From contig NZ_JAXHDF010000012.1 in assembly GCF_037071985.1 (NCBI RefSeq), forward strand, positions 30,933 to 94,932: a stretch of DNA of 64,000 bases, read 5' to 3'. Position 1 is the stretch's first letter; every line of letters begins with the position of its first letter. The position numbers and the translations under genes are program-made. The notes under the pieces were generated by a model that worked only from the letters and a program-made list of their open reading frames with translations, searched no databases and was not told the origin of the DNA. The stretch is from Pseudogracilibacillus sp037071985. Lineage in GTDB: Bacteria > Bacillota > Bacilli > Bacillales > Amphibacillaceae. Positions 1 to 7,644 of this stretch are shown here, one piece after another.

Positions 1-406
1 TATCTTCTGCAAAAAATGGCGATTCATTACGAATATCTTTTTGATCCAACACATTGAACTTCAAACCAGCTTCACTTTGAGTTTTCACCCAGTCTACTGC
101 CGCTTGCATTTCGTCATCATTATCACAAACTAAAATACTTCCATGCTTTCTATATTCAAACGGAATATCCAGTTTCTGATGAAGATCTTCGATAAGTTCC
201 TGACTGACTAAAGACATATGGCTGTCGAAACCTGGGTCTTTATCAACAATCGTGACGTTACCATCACAGCGAGAACTTGTACCACTTGCGACATCATTTT
301 TTTCGATCAAAATACAGTCAAGCCCAGATTCAGCAACATAATAAGCAACCGCACAACCGACAATTCCGCCACCTATTACAGCTACTTCATAGTTTTTATT
401 ACTCAT
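1..406 (-). CDS. FAD-dependent oxidoreductase (DAO family), C-terminus outside the window
   Basis: This is the N-terminal part (about 135 residues) of a flavoprotein of the D-amino-acid/glycine oxidase family; the reading frame stays open to the window edge. The start codon at 406 is preceded by GGAGG at the right distance. Residues 7-14 (AVIGGGIVG) form the dinucleotide-binding GxGxxG loop for FAD, followed by an acidic strand end (LIEK). It diverges from three plus-strand genes encoding a BFD-type [2Fe-2S] protein, a second [2Fe-2S] protein and an NAD(P)/FAD protein. Together these resemble subunits of hydrogen cyanide synthase, opine oxidase or D-hydroxyproline dehydrogenase, in which the DAO-type subunit oxidises the amino-acid substrate. 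The family is clear; the substrate is inferred from context only and could be another secondary amine. Confidence 0.85.
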   Translation of the reverse strand, partial: MSNKNYEVAVIGGGIVGCAVAYYVAESGLDCILIEKNDVASGTSSRCDGNVTIVDKDPGFDSHMSLVSQELIEDLHQKLDIPFEYRKHGSILVCDNDDEMQAAVDWVKTQSEAGLKFNVLDQKDIRNESPFFAED

Positions 407-482
407 AAGCTAAAACCTCCAGCCCAAGAAAATTAAGAAAAATGTAACTCTTTATTTATAATAACATAAAATTAAACAAATT

Positions 483-511
483 TTGTGTTAGAATATATTT
501 ATTGGTATATA
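483..511 (+). promoter_or_regulatory. Candidate sigma-A promoter for the ferredoxin/flavoprotein operon
   Basis: TTGTGT at 483-488 and TATATA at 506-511 are separated by exactly 17 bases in the divergent intergenic region. The -10 box lies about 30 bases before the ribosome binding site AAGGAGG at 531-537. I saw no obvious operator. Confidence 0.5.
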
Positions 512-543
512 TTTATTTAAATTCTTGTGTAAGGAGGCCTATG

Positions 544-816
544 ATGCGAGATTTAATCATATGTCGTTGTGAAGAAGTTTCTCTAAAAGATTTAGAAGAA
601 ACAGCCAAAAAATACAATTGTTCTGCCCGTGAACTGAAACTTAGAACACGAGCAGGTATGGGCTTCTGTGGAGGGCGTACTTGTCGACCTGCAGTTGACA
701 AAGTACTTACCCATATGACAAAAGAAGATCCTACCAATGCTATTCCATTAAAAGTACAACCTCCAGTACGACCATTATCATTAACAGATTTAGGGGGTGC
801 TTCTAATGACGACTAA
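544..816 (+). CDS. BFD-type [2Fe-2S] subunit of a multi-subunit amino-acid dehydrogenase
   Basis: A 90-residue protein built around a bacterioferritin-associated-ferredoxin-like [2Fe-2S] domain. The ligands are visible as CRC near the N-terminus (residues 7-9) and CGGRTC about 30 residues later, the C-x-C plus C-x4-C arrangement seen in Hcn/opine-oxidase-type enzymes. I chose the ATG at 544 because AAGGAGG (531-537) is six bases before it; the adjacent ATG at 541 is also possible. It overlaps the next gene by 11 bases, so translation is probably coupled. The likely role is electron transfer between the flavin subunits. In many relatives this domain is fused to the large flavoprotein; here it is a separate polypeptide. 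Confidence 0.8.
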   Translation: MRDLIICRCEEVSLKDLEETAKKYNCSARELKLRTRAGMGFCGGRTCRPAVDKVLTHMTKEDPTNAIPLKVQPPVRPLSLTDLGGASNDD

Positions 817-1204
817 ACGAATCGTAAATCATCCAGTTTTAGGAGAGTTGGACAAACAGGAAAAAGTTACTTTTCAATTTGATGGTAATACATACGAAGG
901 GTATGAAAATGATACGATTGCCTCTGCTTTGCTTGCCAACGGGATTCGCACCCTTCGTAAACATGAAGAAACTGGAAATCCACGTGGCATCTACTGTAAT
1001 ATTGGCCATTGTTATGAATGCCGTGTCACTGTTGATGGCGCATCAAACATACGTGCTTGTCTAACACCAATTAAAGCAAATATGGTTGTAGAGAGCGGTA
1101 AAGTTCAGCCTTCTCCATTAGATCCATCAAACGAAGGTGAACTCCCAAAAACGTATGCAGAATTTAAGCGACGGGAGGAACAACAAAAGAATGCAAAAAA
1201 ATGA
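806..1204 (+). CDS. (2Fe-2S)-binding subunit, HcnA/SoxA N-terminal type
   Basis: A 132-residue plant-type ferredoxin-like subunit. The cluster motif is C-x4-C-x2-C (YCNIGHCYEC) with a fourth cysteine about 15 residues later (RACLTP), as in HcnA and the N-terminus of sarcosine oxidase alpha. The ATG at 806 is chosen because AGGGGG at 792-797 precedes it at good spacing; the GTG at 797 lies inside that ribosome binding site. It overlaps both neighbours by short stretches, so the three genes form one tightly coupled operon. The C-terminus is Lys/Glu-rich and probably flexible. The protein should pass electrons between the substrate flavin and the NAD(P)/FAD subunit. Confidence 0.8.
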   Translation: MTTKRIVNHPVLGELDKQEKVTFQFDGNTYEGYENDTIASALLANGIRTLRKHEETGNPRGIYCNIGHCYECRVTVDGASNIRACLTPIKANMVVESGKVQPSPLDPSNEGELPKTYAEFKRREEQQKNAKK

Positions 1205-2399
1205 TGTCGTAATAATCGGAGCAGGCCCAGCTGGCTTATCTGCTGCAATCCAATGTAGAGAAAATGGATTAAGTGTAACCGTTTTAGATGAATTCCCTAA
1301 GCCAGGAGGCCGTTTACTTGGACAGCTTCATGAAGAGCCAAGCGGTGAATGGTGGAACGGAATTAAAGAAACAAATAGTTTATTAGAAAAAGCTGAAAAA
1401 AATAATACTACGATTAAGTGCGGAGTTTCTGTCCATCATGTAGAAACGCTGGAAAATCATTTTGTAGTTCATACAAATAAAGGGTATTTCGCTGCCGACA
1501 ATGTATTAATTGCTACTGGTGCAGCCGAATCTGCAGCACCGATTCCTGGTTGGACACTTCCGGGCGTTATGTCAATTGGTGCAGCACAGGTAATGACCAA
1601 TGTACATCGTGTAAGCGTTGGCGAAAAAGGAATCGTTGCTGGCGTTAACGTACTTTCGGCAGCGATTACACGGGAATTACAGCTTGCTGGTATAGATGTA
1701 GTCGGCATGGCATTACCATCCCGTAATATCGTCTCGGAAGATCAAGCGAACCCACGTGAAGTAATGGAACGTATGGTTCGAATTGCACATTTAGCACCGT
1801 CCAAATTTATTCAATTCGGAAGTAAGTTTGCGACATTTAAGTTTGTTCAAAATCTTGCTTTGCAATTTTTCCCTAAAGGCGGGATCAAAATGTGGGATAT
1901 GCCAATTCACCTTCGCAAGGCAATTAAAGAAATTAACGGAACCGATAAAGTAGAATCTGTCACGATGGTAGATGTTACTATGGATGGCGATATCATTCGT
2001 GGCACAGAAGAAACGATATCGGTTGACTTTGTATGTATCGCAGGCGGATTGTACCCATTAGCTGAACTTGCTGCGGTAGTCGGATGTCCATTCCAGTATT
2101 CAGAAGAATTAGGTGGACATGTCCCAATACACAGTGAGGCAATGGAAACTCCAATTGAGGGTATTTTCGTAGCTGGTAATATTACTGGAATCGAAAGTGC
2201 AAAAGTTGCAAGAGAACAAGGAACAGTTGCAGGACTATCGATCGCTAAAAAAGTAACTGGCAACAAAGAAATTGATTCGAAGTTACAAGATGCTATAACT
2301 AATGTAAAAGCAACACGTAATGCGGCCACTATTCAATTCCATCCGCGTATTGATGAAGGACGTGCAAAGATTTCACAAGCTTTTAATGAAATATCATAA
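1191..2399 (+). CDS. NAD(P)/FAD-dependent oxidoreductase, HcnB-like subunit
   Basis: A 402-residue pyridine-nucleotide-disulphide-type flavoprotein. Residues 6-14 (VVIIGAGPAG) are the FAD loop, GGRLLGQ follows, ATGAAE marks the second dinucleotide region, and GWTLPGVMSIGAAQ is the segment typical of HcnB, opine oxidase and sarcosine oxidase alpha proteins. Near the C-terminus GIFVAGNITGIES closes the FAD domain. The start at 1191 is supported by GGGAGG at 1173-1178, with rather long spacing. Unlike opine-oxidase homologues it has no C-terminal BFD domain; that function is supplied by the separate gene at 544. With the divergent DAO gene it likely forms a D-hydroxyproline-, proline- or opine-type dehydrogenase. 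Substrate uncertain. Confidence 0.8.
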   Translation: MQKNDVVIIGAGPAGLSAAIQCRENGLSVTVLDEFPKPGGRLLGQLHEEPSGEWWNGIKETNSLLEKAEKNNTTIKCGVSVHHVETLENHFVVHTNKGYFAADNVLIATGAAESAAPIPGWTLPGVMSIGAAQVMTNVHRVSVGEKGIVAGVNVLSAAITRELQLAGIDVVGMALPSRNIVSEDQANPREVMERMVRIAHLAPSKFIQFGSKFATFKFVQNLALQFFPKGGIKMWDMPIHLRKAIKEINGTDKVESVTMVDVTMDGDIIRGTEETISVDFVCIAGGLYPLAELAAVVGCPFQYSEELGGHVPIHSEAMETPIEGIFVAGNITGIESAKVAREQGTVAGLSIAKKVTGNKEIDSKLQDAITNVKATRNAATIQFHPRIDEGRAKISQAFNEIS

Positions 2400-2426
2400 C
2401 GATGAAAAGGAAGTAATGGTGTAAAA

Positions 2427-2975
2427 ATGAATAGGTCTCTTCATTCCGTGCGAGAAAAAAGTCTCGTTTTTATTGGGTTTATGGGGGTTGGTAAAACAAC
2501 CGTAGCACAACTTGTTGCTAAGAAATTATACCGAGATTTCGTAGATATCGATCATGAAATTGAAAAAGAATATGGTATGCCCACAACAGAAATCTTCAAG
2601 TCAATCGGGGAAGCTAAATTTCGTACGAAAGAAAAAGAATATGTGCTACGCTATTGTAAACAACCTTTGAAAGTTATTTCACTTGGAGGCGGTGCCTTCA
2701 TGCAAGAAGATATTCGTAAATCCTGTCTTGAACATAGCATTGTTTTTTACTTGGATATTTCATGGGATTCTTGGAAAGAACGTTTGCATATGTTGGTCGA
2801 CAGTCGTCCCGTTTTACAAAATCGTTCATTAGAAGATATTGAAACATTGTTTAATGAACGAAAATCAACGTATGAAGACCATAATTCCAAACTGATGACT
2901 GATCATATTAACGAAGAAGAGGTCGCTGACTATATTATCGATTCAGTGAAACTCGCATGGGAACTATATAGTTAA
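2427..2975 (+). CDS. aroK: Shikimate kinase
   Basis: A 182-residue kinase that phosphorylates shikimate with ATP in aromatic amino-acid synthesis, in the cytoplasm. The P-loop is GFMGVGKTT near residue 17, the substrate-binding VDIDHEIE follows, then FRTKE and the triple-glycine SLGGGAF, and SRPVL marks the lid region. Length is normal for the family. It lies 27 bases after the flavoprotein gene on the same strand and may be co-transcribed, although no functional link is obvious. A strong bidirectional terminator follows. Shikimate and gluconate kinases share this fold; the GGG and SRP motifs favour shikimate kinase. Confidence 0.85.
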   Translation: MNRSLHSVREKSLVFIGFMGVGKTTVAQLVAKKLYRDFVDIDHEIEKEYGMPTTEIFKSIGEAKFRTKEKEYVLRYCKQPLKVISLGGGAFMQEDIRKSCLEHSIVFYLDISWDSWKERLHMLVDSRPVLQNRSLEDIETLFNERKSTYEDHNSKLMTDHINEEEVADYIIDSVKLAWELYS

Positions 2976-3004
2976 AGAATAACAACTTTCTTTCAAAGCA
3001 AACA

Positions 3005-3048
3005 AAAAGATAGGTGAAAATTCATTTAGAATTTCCACCTATCTTTTT
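3005..3048. terminator. Bidirectional terminator between aroK and the SMR pair
   Basis: An inverted repeat (AGATAGGTG at 3009-3017 against CACCTATCT at 3036-3044, extended by AAATTC/GAATTT) with A- and T-runs on the two sides. It can end aroK on the plus strand and the SMR operon on the minus strand. Confidence 0.8.
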
Positions 3049-3056
3049 TCAAATGG

Positions 3057-3371
3057 TTATCCAAATACTTTCAATCCTACCGCTCCTGTAATAATACAGG
3101 TTAAAAACACAATCCGTAATAAACTTGCTGACTCCCTAAAGAAAAATATCCCCATAAGCACTGCTCCTGTTGCGCCTAATCCAGTCCAAATCGCGTAGGC
3201 GGTTCCTAAAGGAATTTCCCTCACTGCGAGTGATAAAAAAACAAAGCCAAATCCAAAAGTCAATATGAGAATGAATAACCAGAGAACACTTTTCCGCTTT
3301 AAAAACATATTAATACTGGCGACGCCAAAAATTTCACCAAAGCTTGCGATAACAAGATATACCCAGGCCAA
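3057..3371 (-). CDS. Small multidrug resistance (SMR) exporter subunit, YkkD-like
   Basis: A 104-residue protein with four predicted membrane helices, the second half of a paired SMR exporter. The conserved membrane-embedded glutamate is E13 in the first helix, and the helix-3 signature reads TAYAIWTGLGAT. SMR proteins exchange protons for cationic compounds; the paired YkkC/YkkD type includes guanidinium exporters. The start is TTG at 3371, immediately after the TGA of the upstream partner (3372-3374), so translation is coupled. I looked for a guanidine-I riboswitch upstream of the pair; the 86-base gap is too short and shows none, so the cargo remains open. Confidence 0.8.
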   Translation of the reverse strand: MAWVYLVIASFGEIFGVASINMFLKRKSVLWLFILILTFGFGFVFLSLAVREIPLGTAYAIWTGLGATGAVLMGIFFFRESASLLRIVFLTCIITGAVGLKVFG

Positions 3372-3725
3372 TCAATTCCCTTCCCTTCTAGGTAGATGTT
3401 TCTCTCTTCCTTCCACTTTCGCTGTCGTTAATTGGATTCCAACTACGCCAACAATGATTAATCCGATAAACATCCCTTTTGCATATGTAAATTCCGCACC
3501 TAGTAATGTAAAATCGATTATCGCTATTGACGCTGCTCCCATTCCTGTAAAAACAGCATACACCGTTCCTGAAGGTAACAACTCACACGCTTTAATAATT
3601 AAATAAAAACTAATAATAATTGAAATAACCGTACCTGTCCACATGAGAAATGTAGTAGAATATTTTAAGCCTAATACCCAAAACACTTCAACAACCGCTG
3701 CCAAAAACACATACAACCAGCCCAC
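3372..3725 (-). CDS. Small multidrug resistance (SMR) exporter subunit, YkkC-like
   Basis: A 117-residue four-helix membrane protein, the first gene of the SMR pair. The key glutamate E13 lies in the first helix (VVEVFWVLGLK) and TVYAVFTGMGAA is the helix-3 motif. The C-terminal tail (about residues 104-117) is charged, as in YkkC, and absent from the partner, which fits an antiparallel heterodimer. The start is GTG at 3725 with GAGGAGG just upstream. It abuts the second subunit with no gap. YvdR/YvdS-type pairs are an alternative assignment within the same family. Confidence 0.8.
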   Translation of the reverse strand: MGWLYVFLAAVVEVFWVLGLKYSTTFLMWTGTVISIIISFYLIIKACELLPSGTVYAVFTGMGAASIAIIDFTLLGAEFTYAKGMFIGLIIVGVVGIQLTTAKVEGREKHLPRREGN

Positions 3726-3811
3726 ACTACTTCCTCCTCAAAAACAACCGATTAAAAGCTAGTTATACTTAAAAAGATAAAAAATCAGTGGATTTATTTT
3801 TTCGTTGTCAA

Positions 3812-4597
3812 TTATGATAATGATTTTATAATCGGCATAATTTCACGTAATCTTCCCACTTCATATGTTGGTGTTACTTCCGTCAATTCTCTGTTGTGAT
3901 GGTTAATCCAAATGGAATCAATCCCAATCTTTGAAGCGCCTAAAATATCTGTTAGGGGATTATCTCCGACCATAATTGCTTCATCTTTTTCCACTTTCAA
4001 TAAACTTAGCGCATAATTAAAAATATCAACACTAGGCTTACCTTGCCCAAAGTCTCCAGAAATAACAATATGATCAAAATATGGCTCTAATTCCGGAGAT
4101 AATGATAGTTTTGTATGTTGTAAATGAGGCGATCCGTTTGTCAGCATTAGTAATTGATATTTATCTTTTAGCAAATCTAATATTTCTAACGTTTCTTCAT
4201 ATAAATATACGTGTTTTTTTCGTTCTTCTGGAAAAGTGATGGCAAGTTCTTCTGCTAACTTTTCATCCTCAATATCTAAATCCTGCAATGCTTGAAGCCA
4301 AGCCTGTTTTCGGTATTTTGGAGCGGTTTCTCTAAGTCTTTTAAAGTCCTCTCCCTCATCTTGAAACTCTCCCCACATGCCCTCGAATGTTCCTATCCCG
4401 ATATTACTTACAAATTTATATGTTTCATACGTAGGATATAGGGCTTCTGCATGCTGACGTACTTTCTTTTCTAATTGCTCAGGGTCTATATTATATTTTT
4501 TCACTACTTTTTCACAGGTAGATTTAAATGCTTCTTGAACGCTTTTATAATCCCATAGCAGCGTATCATCTAAATCAAATATAATTGCTTTTAACAT
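3812..4597 (-). CDS. HAD-superfamily hydrolase (subfamily IA, YjjG-like)
   Basis: A 261-residue phosphatase-type HAD protein. Motif I is FDLDDTLLW (residues 7-15), with the nucleophile and general-acid aspartates. Motif II is LLMLTNGSP, motif III the lysine in GQGKPSVDIF, and motif IV GDNPLTDILGA. The long helical cap between motifs I and II places it in subfamily IA. Substrates of such proteins range from nucleotides to sugar phosphates and cannot be read from sequence. The ATG at 4597 is preceded by AAAGGAAG. It is transcribed in the direction of the SMR pair, with an 86-base gap. Family certain, substrate unknown. Confidence 0.85.
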   Translation of the reverse strand: MLKAIIFDLDDTLLWDYKSVQEAFKSTCEKVVKKYNIDPEQLEKKVRQHAEALYPTYETYKFVSNIGIGTFEGMWGEFQDEGEDFKRLRETAPKYRKQAWLQALQDLDIEDEKLAEELAITFPEERKKHVYLYEETLEILDLLKDKYQLLMLTNGSPHLQHTKLSLSPELEPYFDHIVISGDFGQGKPSVDIFNYALSLLKVEKDEAIMVGDNPLTDILGASKIGIDSIWINHHNRELTEVTPTYEVGRLREIMPIIKSLS

Positions 4598-4789
4598 AAA
4601 TTCAACTCTTCCTTTATATTTACTAATAACTTTCCAACTTATATCTTATCGACATATGCTCAAAAAGTCCATTATAAACTAAAAGACTATCAATATGAAA
4701 GTACTTTACATACTAGCTTTAATAATCATTGGCACGTTTTGTGTTTAATTAATTAATAGATTATTATAATTAGAGGGAATATTCTATTA

Positions 4790-4805
4790 ATTAGTGTACA
4801 CTAAT
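4790..4805. promoter_or_regulatory. Perfect 16-bp palindrome upstream of the MOSC gene
   Basis: ATTAGTGTACACTAAT reads identically on both strands and ends 24 bases before the start of the broken MOSC gene. Position and symmetry suggest an operator for a dimeric repressor; the half-site AGTGTA resembles GntR/YtrA-type boxes, which is a weak inference. No matching regulator gene is nearby. Confidence 0.5.
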
Positions 4806-4829
4806 GTAAAAAGATAGGAGGCATATACT

Positions 4830-5630
4830 GTGAAAGTCGTATCTTTACATAGATATCCGGTGAAATCTATGATGGGTGAAGAGCTTAATGCGTGTGACAT
4901 AACACCAAGAGGAATTTACGGTGACAGGATGTACGGGGTTGTTGACTCTGAAACTGGCAAACTCGCAAATGCAAAAAAACCCCAAAAATGGCCGACGATG
5001 TTTTATCATTGTTCTGTCTATGCTCGTCCCGTCAAACGAAGCGATCAGCTGCCACCAGTCCGAATAACATTGCCTAATGGAGAAATAATCCAAAGTGATT
5101 GACCCATCCATTCATTCTCGTTTATCGGAAAGCTTTAATCGAGATGTTACATTATGCTCACCCTCACCGGCTCCAATTAAATTCGAAAGTTATGTATCAA
5201 AGGAAATTGAAGAGTTAGAAAACAGAGGTTCTATTTTTTCCAGAGAATCACCTTCAGAAACATTTTTTGATATCGCATATGTTCACATTATAACAACTTA
5301 TACCATTGATACCGTTAGGGAACTTGCTTCTGATAGCAGAATCGAAGCACGTCGATTTAGACCTAATATTATTATTGATGTTCCAGAGGAAAAGGATTTG
5401 TCGAAGAAGGATGGGTAGGGAAAACGATTCAACTTGGTAACGAAGTCGAACTAAAAATTATCCAACCAACCCAAAGATGCGTGATGACAACGCTCGCTCA
5501 AGTAGATTTACCAAACGATATTAATGTATTAAAAACGTTAGTAAGGGAAAATAACGGTAACTTTGGAGTGTATGCTGAAATTAAGCGACCGGGACATTTA
5601 AAAGTTGGAGATGAAATGAACATTCAATAA
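4830..5630 (+). pseudogene. MOSC-domain protein broken by two compensating frameshifts
   Basis: The region carries one MOSC family protein (about 266 residues) in three consecutive frames. Residues from 4830 give the N-terminal beta-barrel start (VVSLHRYPVKSM) and run to a TGA at 5100-5102. The frame starting near 5101 continues the family sequence (DPSIHSRLSES through RRFRPNIIIDV). From about 5394 the original frame resumes (GFVEEGWVGKTIQLG) and supplies the QRCVMTT segment, with the conserved MOSC cysteine, to the stop at 5630. One extra base near 5099-5100 and one missing base near 5390-5394 would explain it. Such proteins handle sulfur or N-hydroxylated compounds with molybdenum cofactor. 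Either a true pseudogene or two sequencing errors. Confidence 0.85.
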
Positions 5631-5634
5631 AAAG

Positions 5635-5666
5635 AAGCAGGTTTTCATCCTTGAAAACCTGCTTTA
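5635..5666. terminator. Terminator between the MOSC pseudogene and cotD
   Basis: AGCAGGTTTTCA pairs with TGAAAACCTGCT around a four-base loop, followed by TTTATTT on the plus strand and with A-rich sequence before it. It sits between convergent genes and may serve both. Confidence 0.75.
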
Positions 5667-5673
5667 TTTCATA

Positions 5674-6057
5674 TTAGAACCATCCACGTCTTCTACGACA
5701 TCTGCAGCGAGAACGGCATCCGCATCCAAATTGACCATATCCTGCTCCAGCTACTCTACCATCGTAACTGGCTCCTCTGACGTTGTTATTATAATCGCCA
5801 AAGCCACCTACTCCTCTACCTGGACCTTCACTAACTCCTCTTACATCCACTTCACGTACTCTGTTTTCAAAAGAAGTGGAATGCGGGAATAAATGCTCGT
5901 TACGAATCGTATGATTATTGATTACTTTCGTATGAGAGGGACGAATGTGTCGTACTGTTTCGTTTGAATACGTGCATTTGACTTCTTTTCTTGTTGGATA
6001 AACAATATCTCTAACATTTCCACATTGGCATTTGCCTTTACATCCACAATTGCTCAT
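5674..6057 (-). CDS. CotD-family spore coat protein with an Arg/Cys-rich tail
   Basis: A 127-residue protein matching the CotD pattern: a Cys-rich start (NCGCKGKCQCG), then YPTRKEVKCTYSNETV, IRPSHTKVINNHTI and HLFPHSTSF, the His-rich core of CotD. Beyond the core it carries a Gly-rich linker (about residues 75-108) and ends in CGCRSRCRCRRRRGWF, an extension absent from B. subtilis CotD. CotD proteins belong to the inner spore coat and are made in the mother cell. The start at 6057 has GAAAGGAG upstream, and a sigma-K-type promoter lies 30-60 bases before the start. The tail resembles the small Cys/Arg-rich gene at 7868-8029, suggesting related roles. Confidence 0.8.
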   Translation of the reverse strand: MSNCGCKGKCQCGNVRDIVYPTRKEVKCTYSNETVRHIRPSHTKVINNHTIRNEHLFPHSTSFENRVREVDVRGVSEGPGRGVGGFGDYNNNVRGASYDGRVAGAGYGQFGCGCRSRCRCRRRRGWF

Positions 6058-6089
6058 ATTTTTTCTCCTTTCTTTTGCTTACTCATTTT

Positions 6090-6116
6090 TAATGTATGTC
6101 ATATATGCATTTGTGT
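6090..6116 (-). promoter_or_regulatory. Sigma-K-type promoter of the cotD-like gene
   Basis: On the minus strand AC (6116-6115) is followed by 16 bases and CATACATTA (6098-6090), which fits the sigma-K consensus AC-N16-CATAnnnTA exactly. Transcription would begin around 6082, 25 bases before the start codon. This supports late mother-cell expression. Confidence 0.65.
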
Positions 6117-6294
6117 ATAAGCTATTACCTACATTACACTTCCACTTTTGTCACATTTTTTTCACAAAATATTCTCTGTTTGTCTATTTACCTTCTCAAT
6201 AAGTATGTTATTCTATGTTTGAGATTGTTTAAATACACCATACTTAAAGCATGGTTGATTTTCTACATAAAAATAACAGAACAGGATGATGCAA

Positions 6295-6876
6295 ATGAGA
6301 AAGTGGATTAATTTATCCTTAATATTGACTTTGGTAGTTATTCTTGGAGCTTGTGGTGGAAACAAAGTGGAAACGAATATGTCGGATCCAGTAGAAGATT
6401 TTAGTGCTACCACTCAAGATGGAAATACTTTAACACGTGATGATTTAGAAGGGAAATGGTGGGTTGCAGACTTTATTTTTACGAATTGTACAACTGTATG
6501 CCTTCCAATGACGAGTAATATGAAAAAATTACAGGATAAGTTAGACGAAGCTGGTGTTAAAAACTATCACCTAGTCTCTTTTTCAGTTGATCCTGAATTT
6601 GACACCCCAGAAGTTTTAACCGAATATGCAGAACAATATGAAGCAGATTTATCCACATGGAGTTTCTTAACTGGCTATGATTTTGATTATATTAAAGACT
6701 TGTCTGTCAATTCATTTAAAAGTTTGGTCGCTCCACCACCCGAAGGCGAAGATCAAGTAAGTCATGGTACTTCATTCTTCCTTGTTAATCCGGAAGGAGA
6801 AATTATTAAACATTATAAAGGAACAGAAGCGGATCAAATGGATCAAATTGCCGAAGATTTAAAAAACCTGCAATAA
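6295..6876 (+). CDS. SCO1/SenC-family copper chaperone lipoprotein (YpmQ-like)
   Basis: A 193-residue membrane-anchored thioredoxin-fold protein that helps insert copper into cytochrome c oxidase. A signal peptide ends in the lipobox LGAC, so the mature protein is a lipoprotein. The copper site is C-x3-C (NCTTVC) with a distal histidine in SHGTSFFLV, all present. The ATG at 6295 is nine bases after AGG (6283-6285); upstream ATGs at 6286 and 6289 lie too close to that site. It stands alone between the coat gene and a DUF4064 gene, with its own terminator. Cytochrome oxidase genes are not in the window; cccB at 33245 is the only other respiratory component. Confidence 0.85.
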   Translation: MRKWINLSLILTLVVILGACGGNKVETNMSDPVEDFSATTQDGNTLTRDDLEGKWWVADFIFTNCTTVCLPMTSNMKKLQDKLDEAGVKNYHLVSFSVDPEFDTPEVLTEYAEQYEADLSTWSFLTGYDFDYIKDLSVNSFKSLVAPPPEGEDQVSHGTSFFLVNPEGEIIKHYKGTEADQMDQIAEDLKNLQ

Positions 6877-6920
6877 ATCCAATAATTTATTTTAAATTAG
6901 TTAAATAGTTATTAATACCG

Positions 6921-6957
6921 ACATCATACATAGTCATTATGTATGATGTTTTTTTTT
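6921..6957 (+). terminator. Terminator of the SCO gene
   Basis: ACATCATACATA (6921-6932) pairs with TATGTATGATGT (6938-6949) around a five-base loop, followed by nine T residues. A canonical intrinsic terminator. Confidence 0.85.
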
Positions 6958-7035
6958 CTAAGATTCGTTAATATATAAAGGTAGTAGATTAAGTGAACTC
7001 ATAAATTTTACCTAAATAATTTGGAGGCGAGTATA

Positions 7036-7470
7036 GTGAAGAGAACTGGTGAAATTACATTAATAATTATTGGGGCAGTGTTAAATTTATTAGGTATTAT
7101 AGGTTTTGGTTTATTTACCTCATTTAGTCAAACCGACTTTTTCTTGTATAATGTCCTAGACGGATATGGAAGTCCTGAAGAGCTTTTCGTAATTAATATC
7201 ATGACTGGCATTGGCTGGTTCTTAGCAATCCTATCTTTCTTTGCTCTTATTGCAGGAATTATAGCTCTATTCTTTTTTAAAGGCAATAAAAAACCAAAAC
7301 CTGCGAGTATTATACTGATTATCACTTCAGTCATTGTTCTATTAGGTACGTTTGGAATGGGCTTCTTTGCTTTCTTATGCTATTTAGTTGCTGGAATTAT
7401 GGGCTTAGTCCGTAAACCACCACATGTGGAAGTAGAAGAAGCGGTCACTGATCCATCAGTTGACCTATAA
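7036..7470 (+). CDS. DUF4064-family membrane protein
   Basis: A 144-residue protein with about four hydrophobic segments: TLIIIGAVLNLLGIIGFG near residues 6-25, a segment around residues 55-80, one around 90-110 and GFFAFLCYLVAGIMG near 115. It matches my recollection of the DUF4064 family, whose function is unknown. The start is GTG at 7036 with GGAGG at 7023-7027 eight bases before it; a TTG at 7021 would overlap that site. The C-terminal tail is acidic and probably cytoplasmic. It is a single-gene unit with its own terminator. Confidence 0.7.
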   Translation: MKRTGEITLIIIGAVLNLLGIIGFGLFTSFSQTDFFLYNVLDGYGSPEELFVINIMTGIGWFLAILSFFALIAGIIALFFFKGNKKPKPASIILIITSVIVLLGTFGMGFFAFLCYLVAGIMGLVRKPPHVEVEEAVTDPSVDL

Positions 7471-7516
7471 TTGAGTACACATACTAAGAAGTTTGAATAA
7501 ACTGTTCTAAATATAT

Positions 7517-7566
7517 GAAAAAGCAATTGATGTAAACGCCCACTATACATCAATTGCTTTTTTATT
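7517..7566 (+). terminator. Terminator of the DUF4064 gene
   Basis: A long stem with AAGCAATTGATGTA on one side and TACATCAATTGCTT on the other, followed by TTTTTT. Confidence 0.8.
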
Positions 7567-7644
7567 ACTAAGAATAAATTTTAGTTTATAGTCATTTCTT
7601 TGATTATGGTTAGAAGACTAATAGCTGCACCCTTATTACATTGA

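Noticed and set aside
3726..3811. Possible guanidine-I (ykkC) riboswitch before the SMR pair
   Set aside because: The gap is only 86 bases and lacks the conserved sequence elements of that RNA.
3813..3832. Fur-box-like sequence TGATAATGATTTTAT
   Set aside because: It lies at the end of the HAD coding region, matches the second half of a Fur box poorly and has no promoter beside it.
6096..6311. 71-codon plus-strand frame before the SCO gene
   Set aside because: It lies over the cotD promoter region, lacks a ribosome binding site and overlaps the SCO start.
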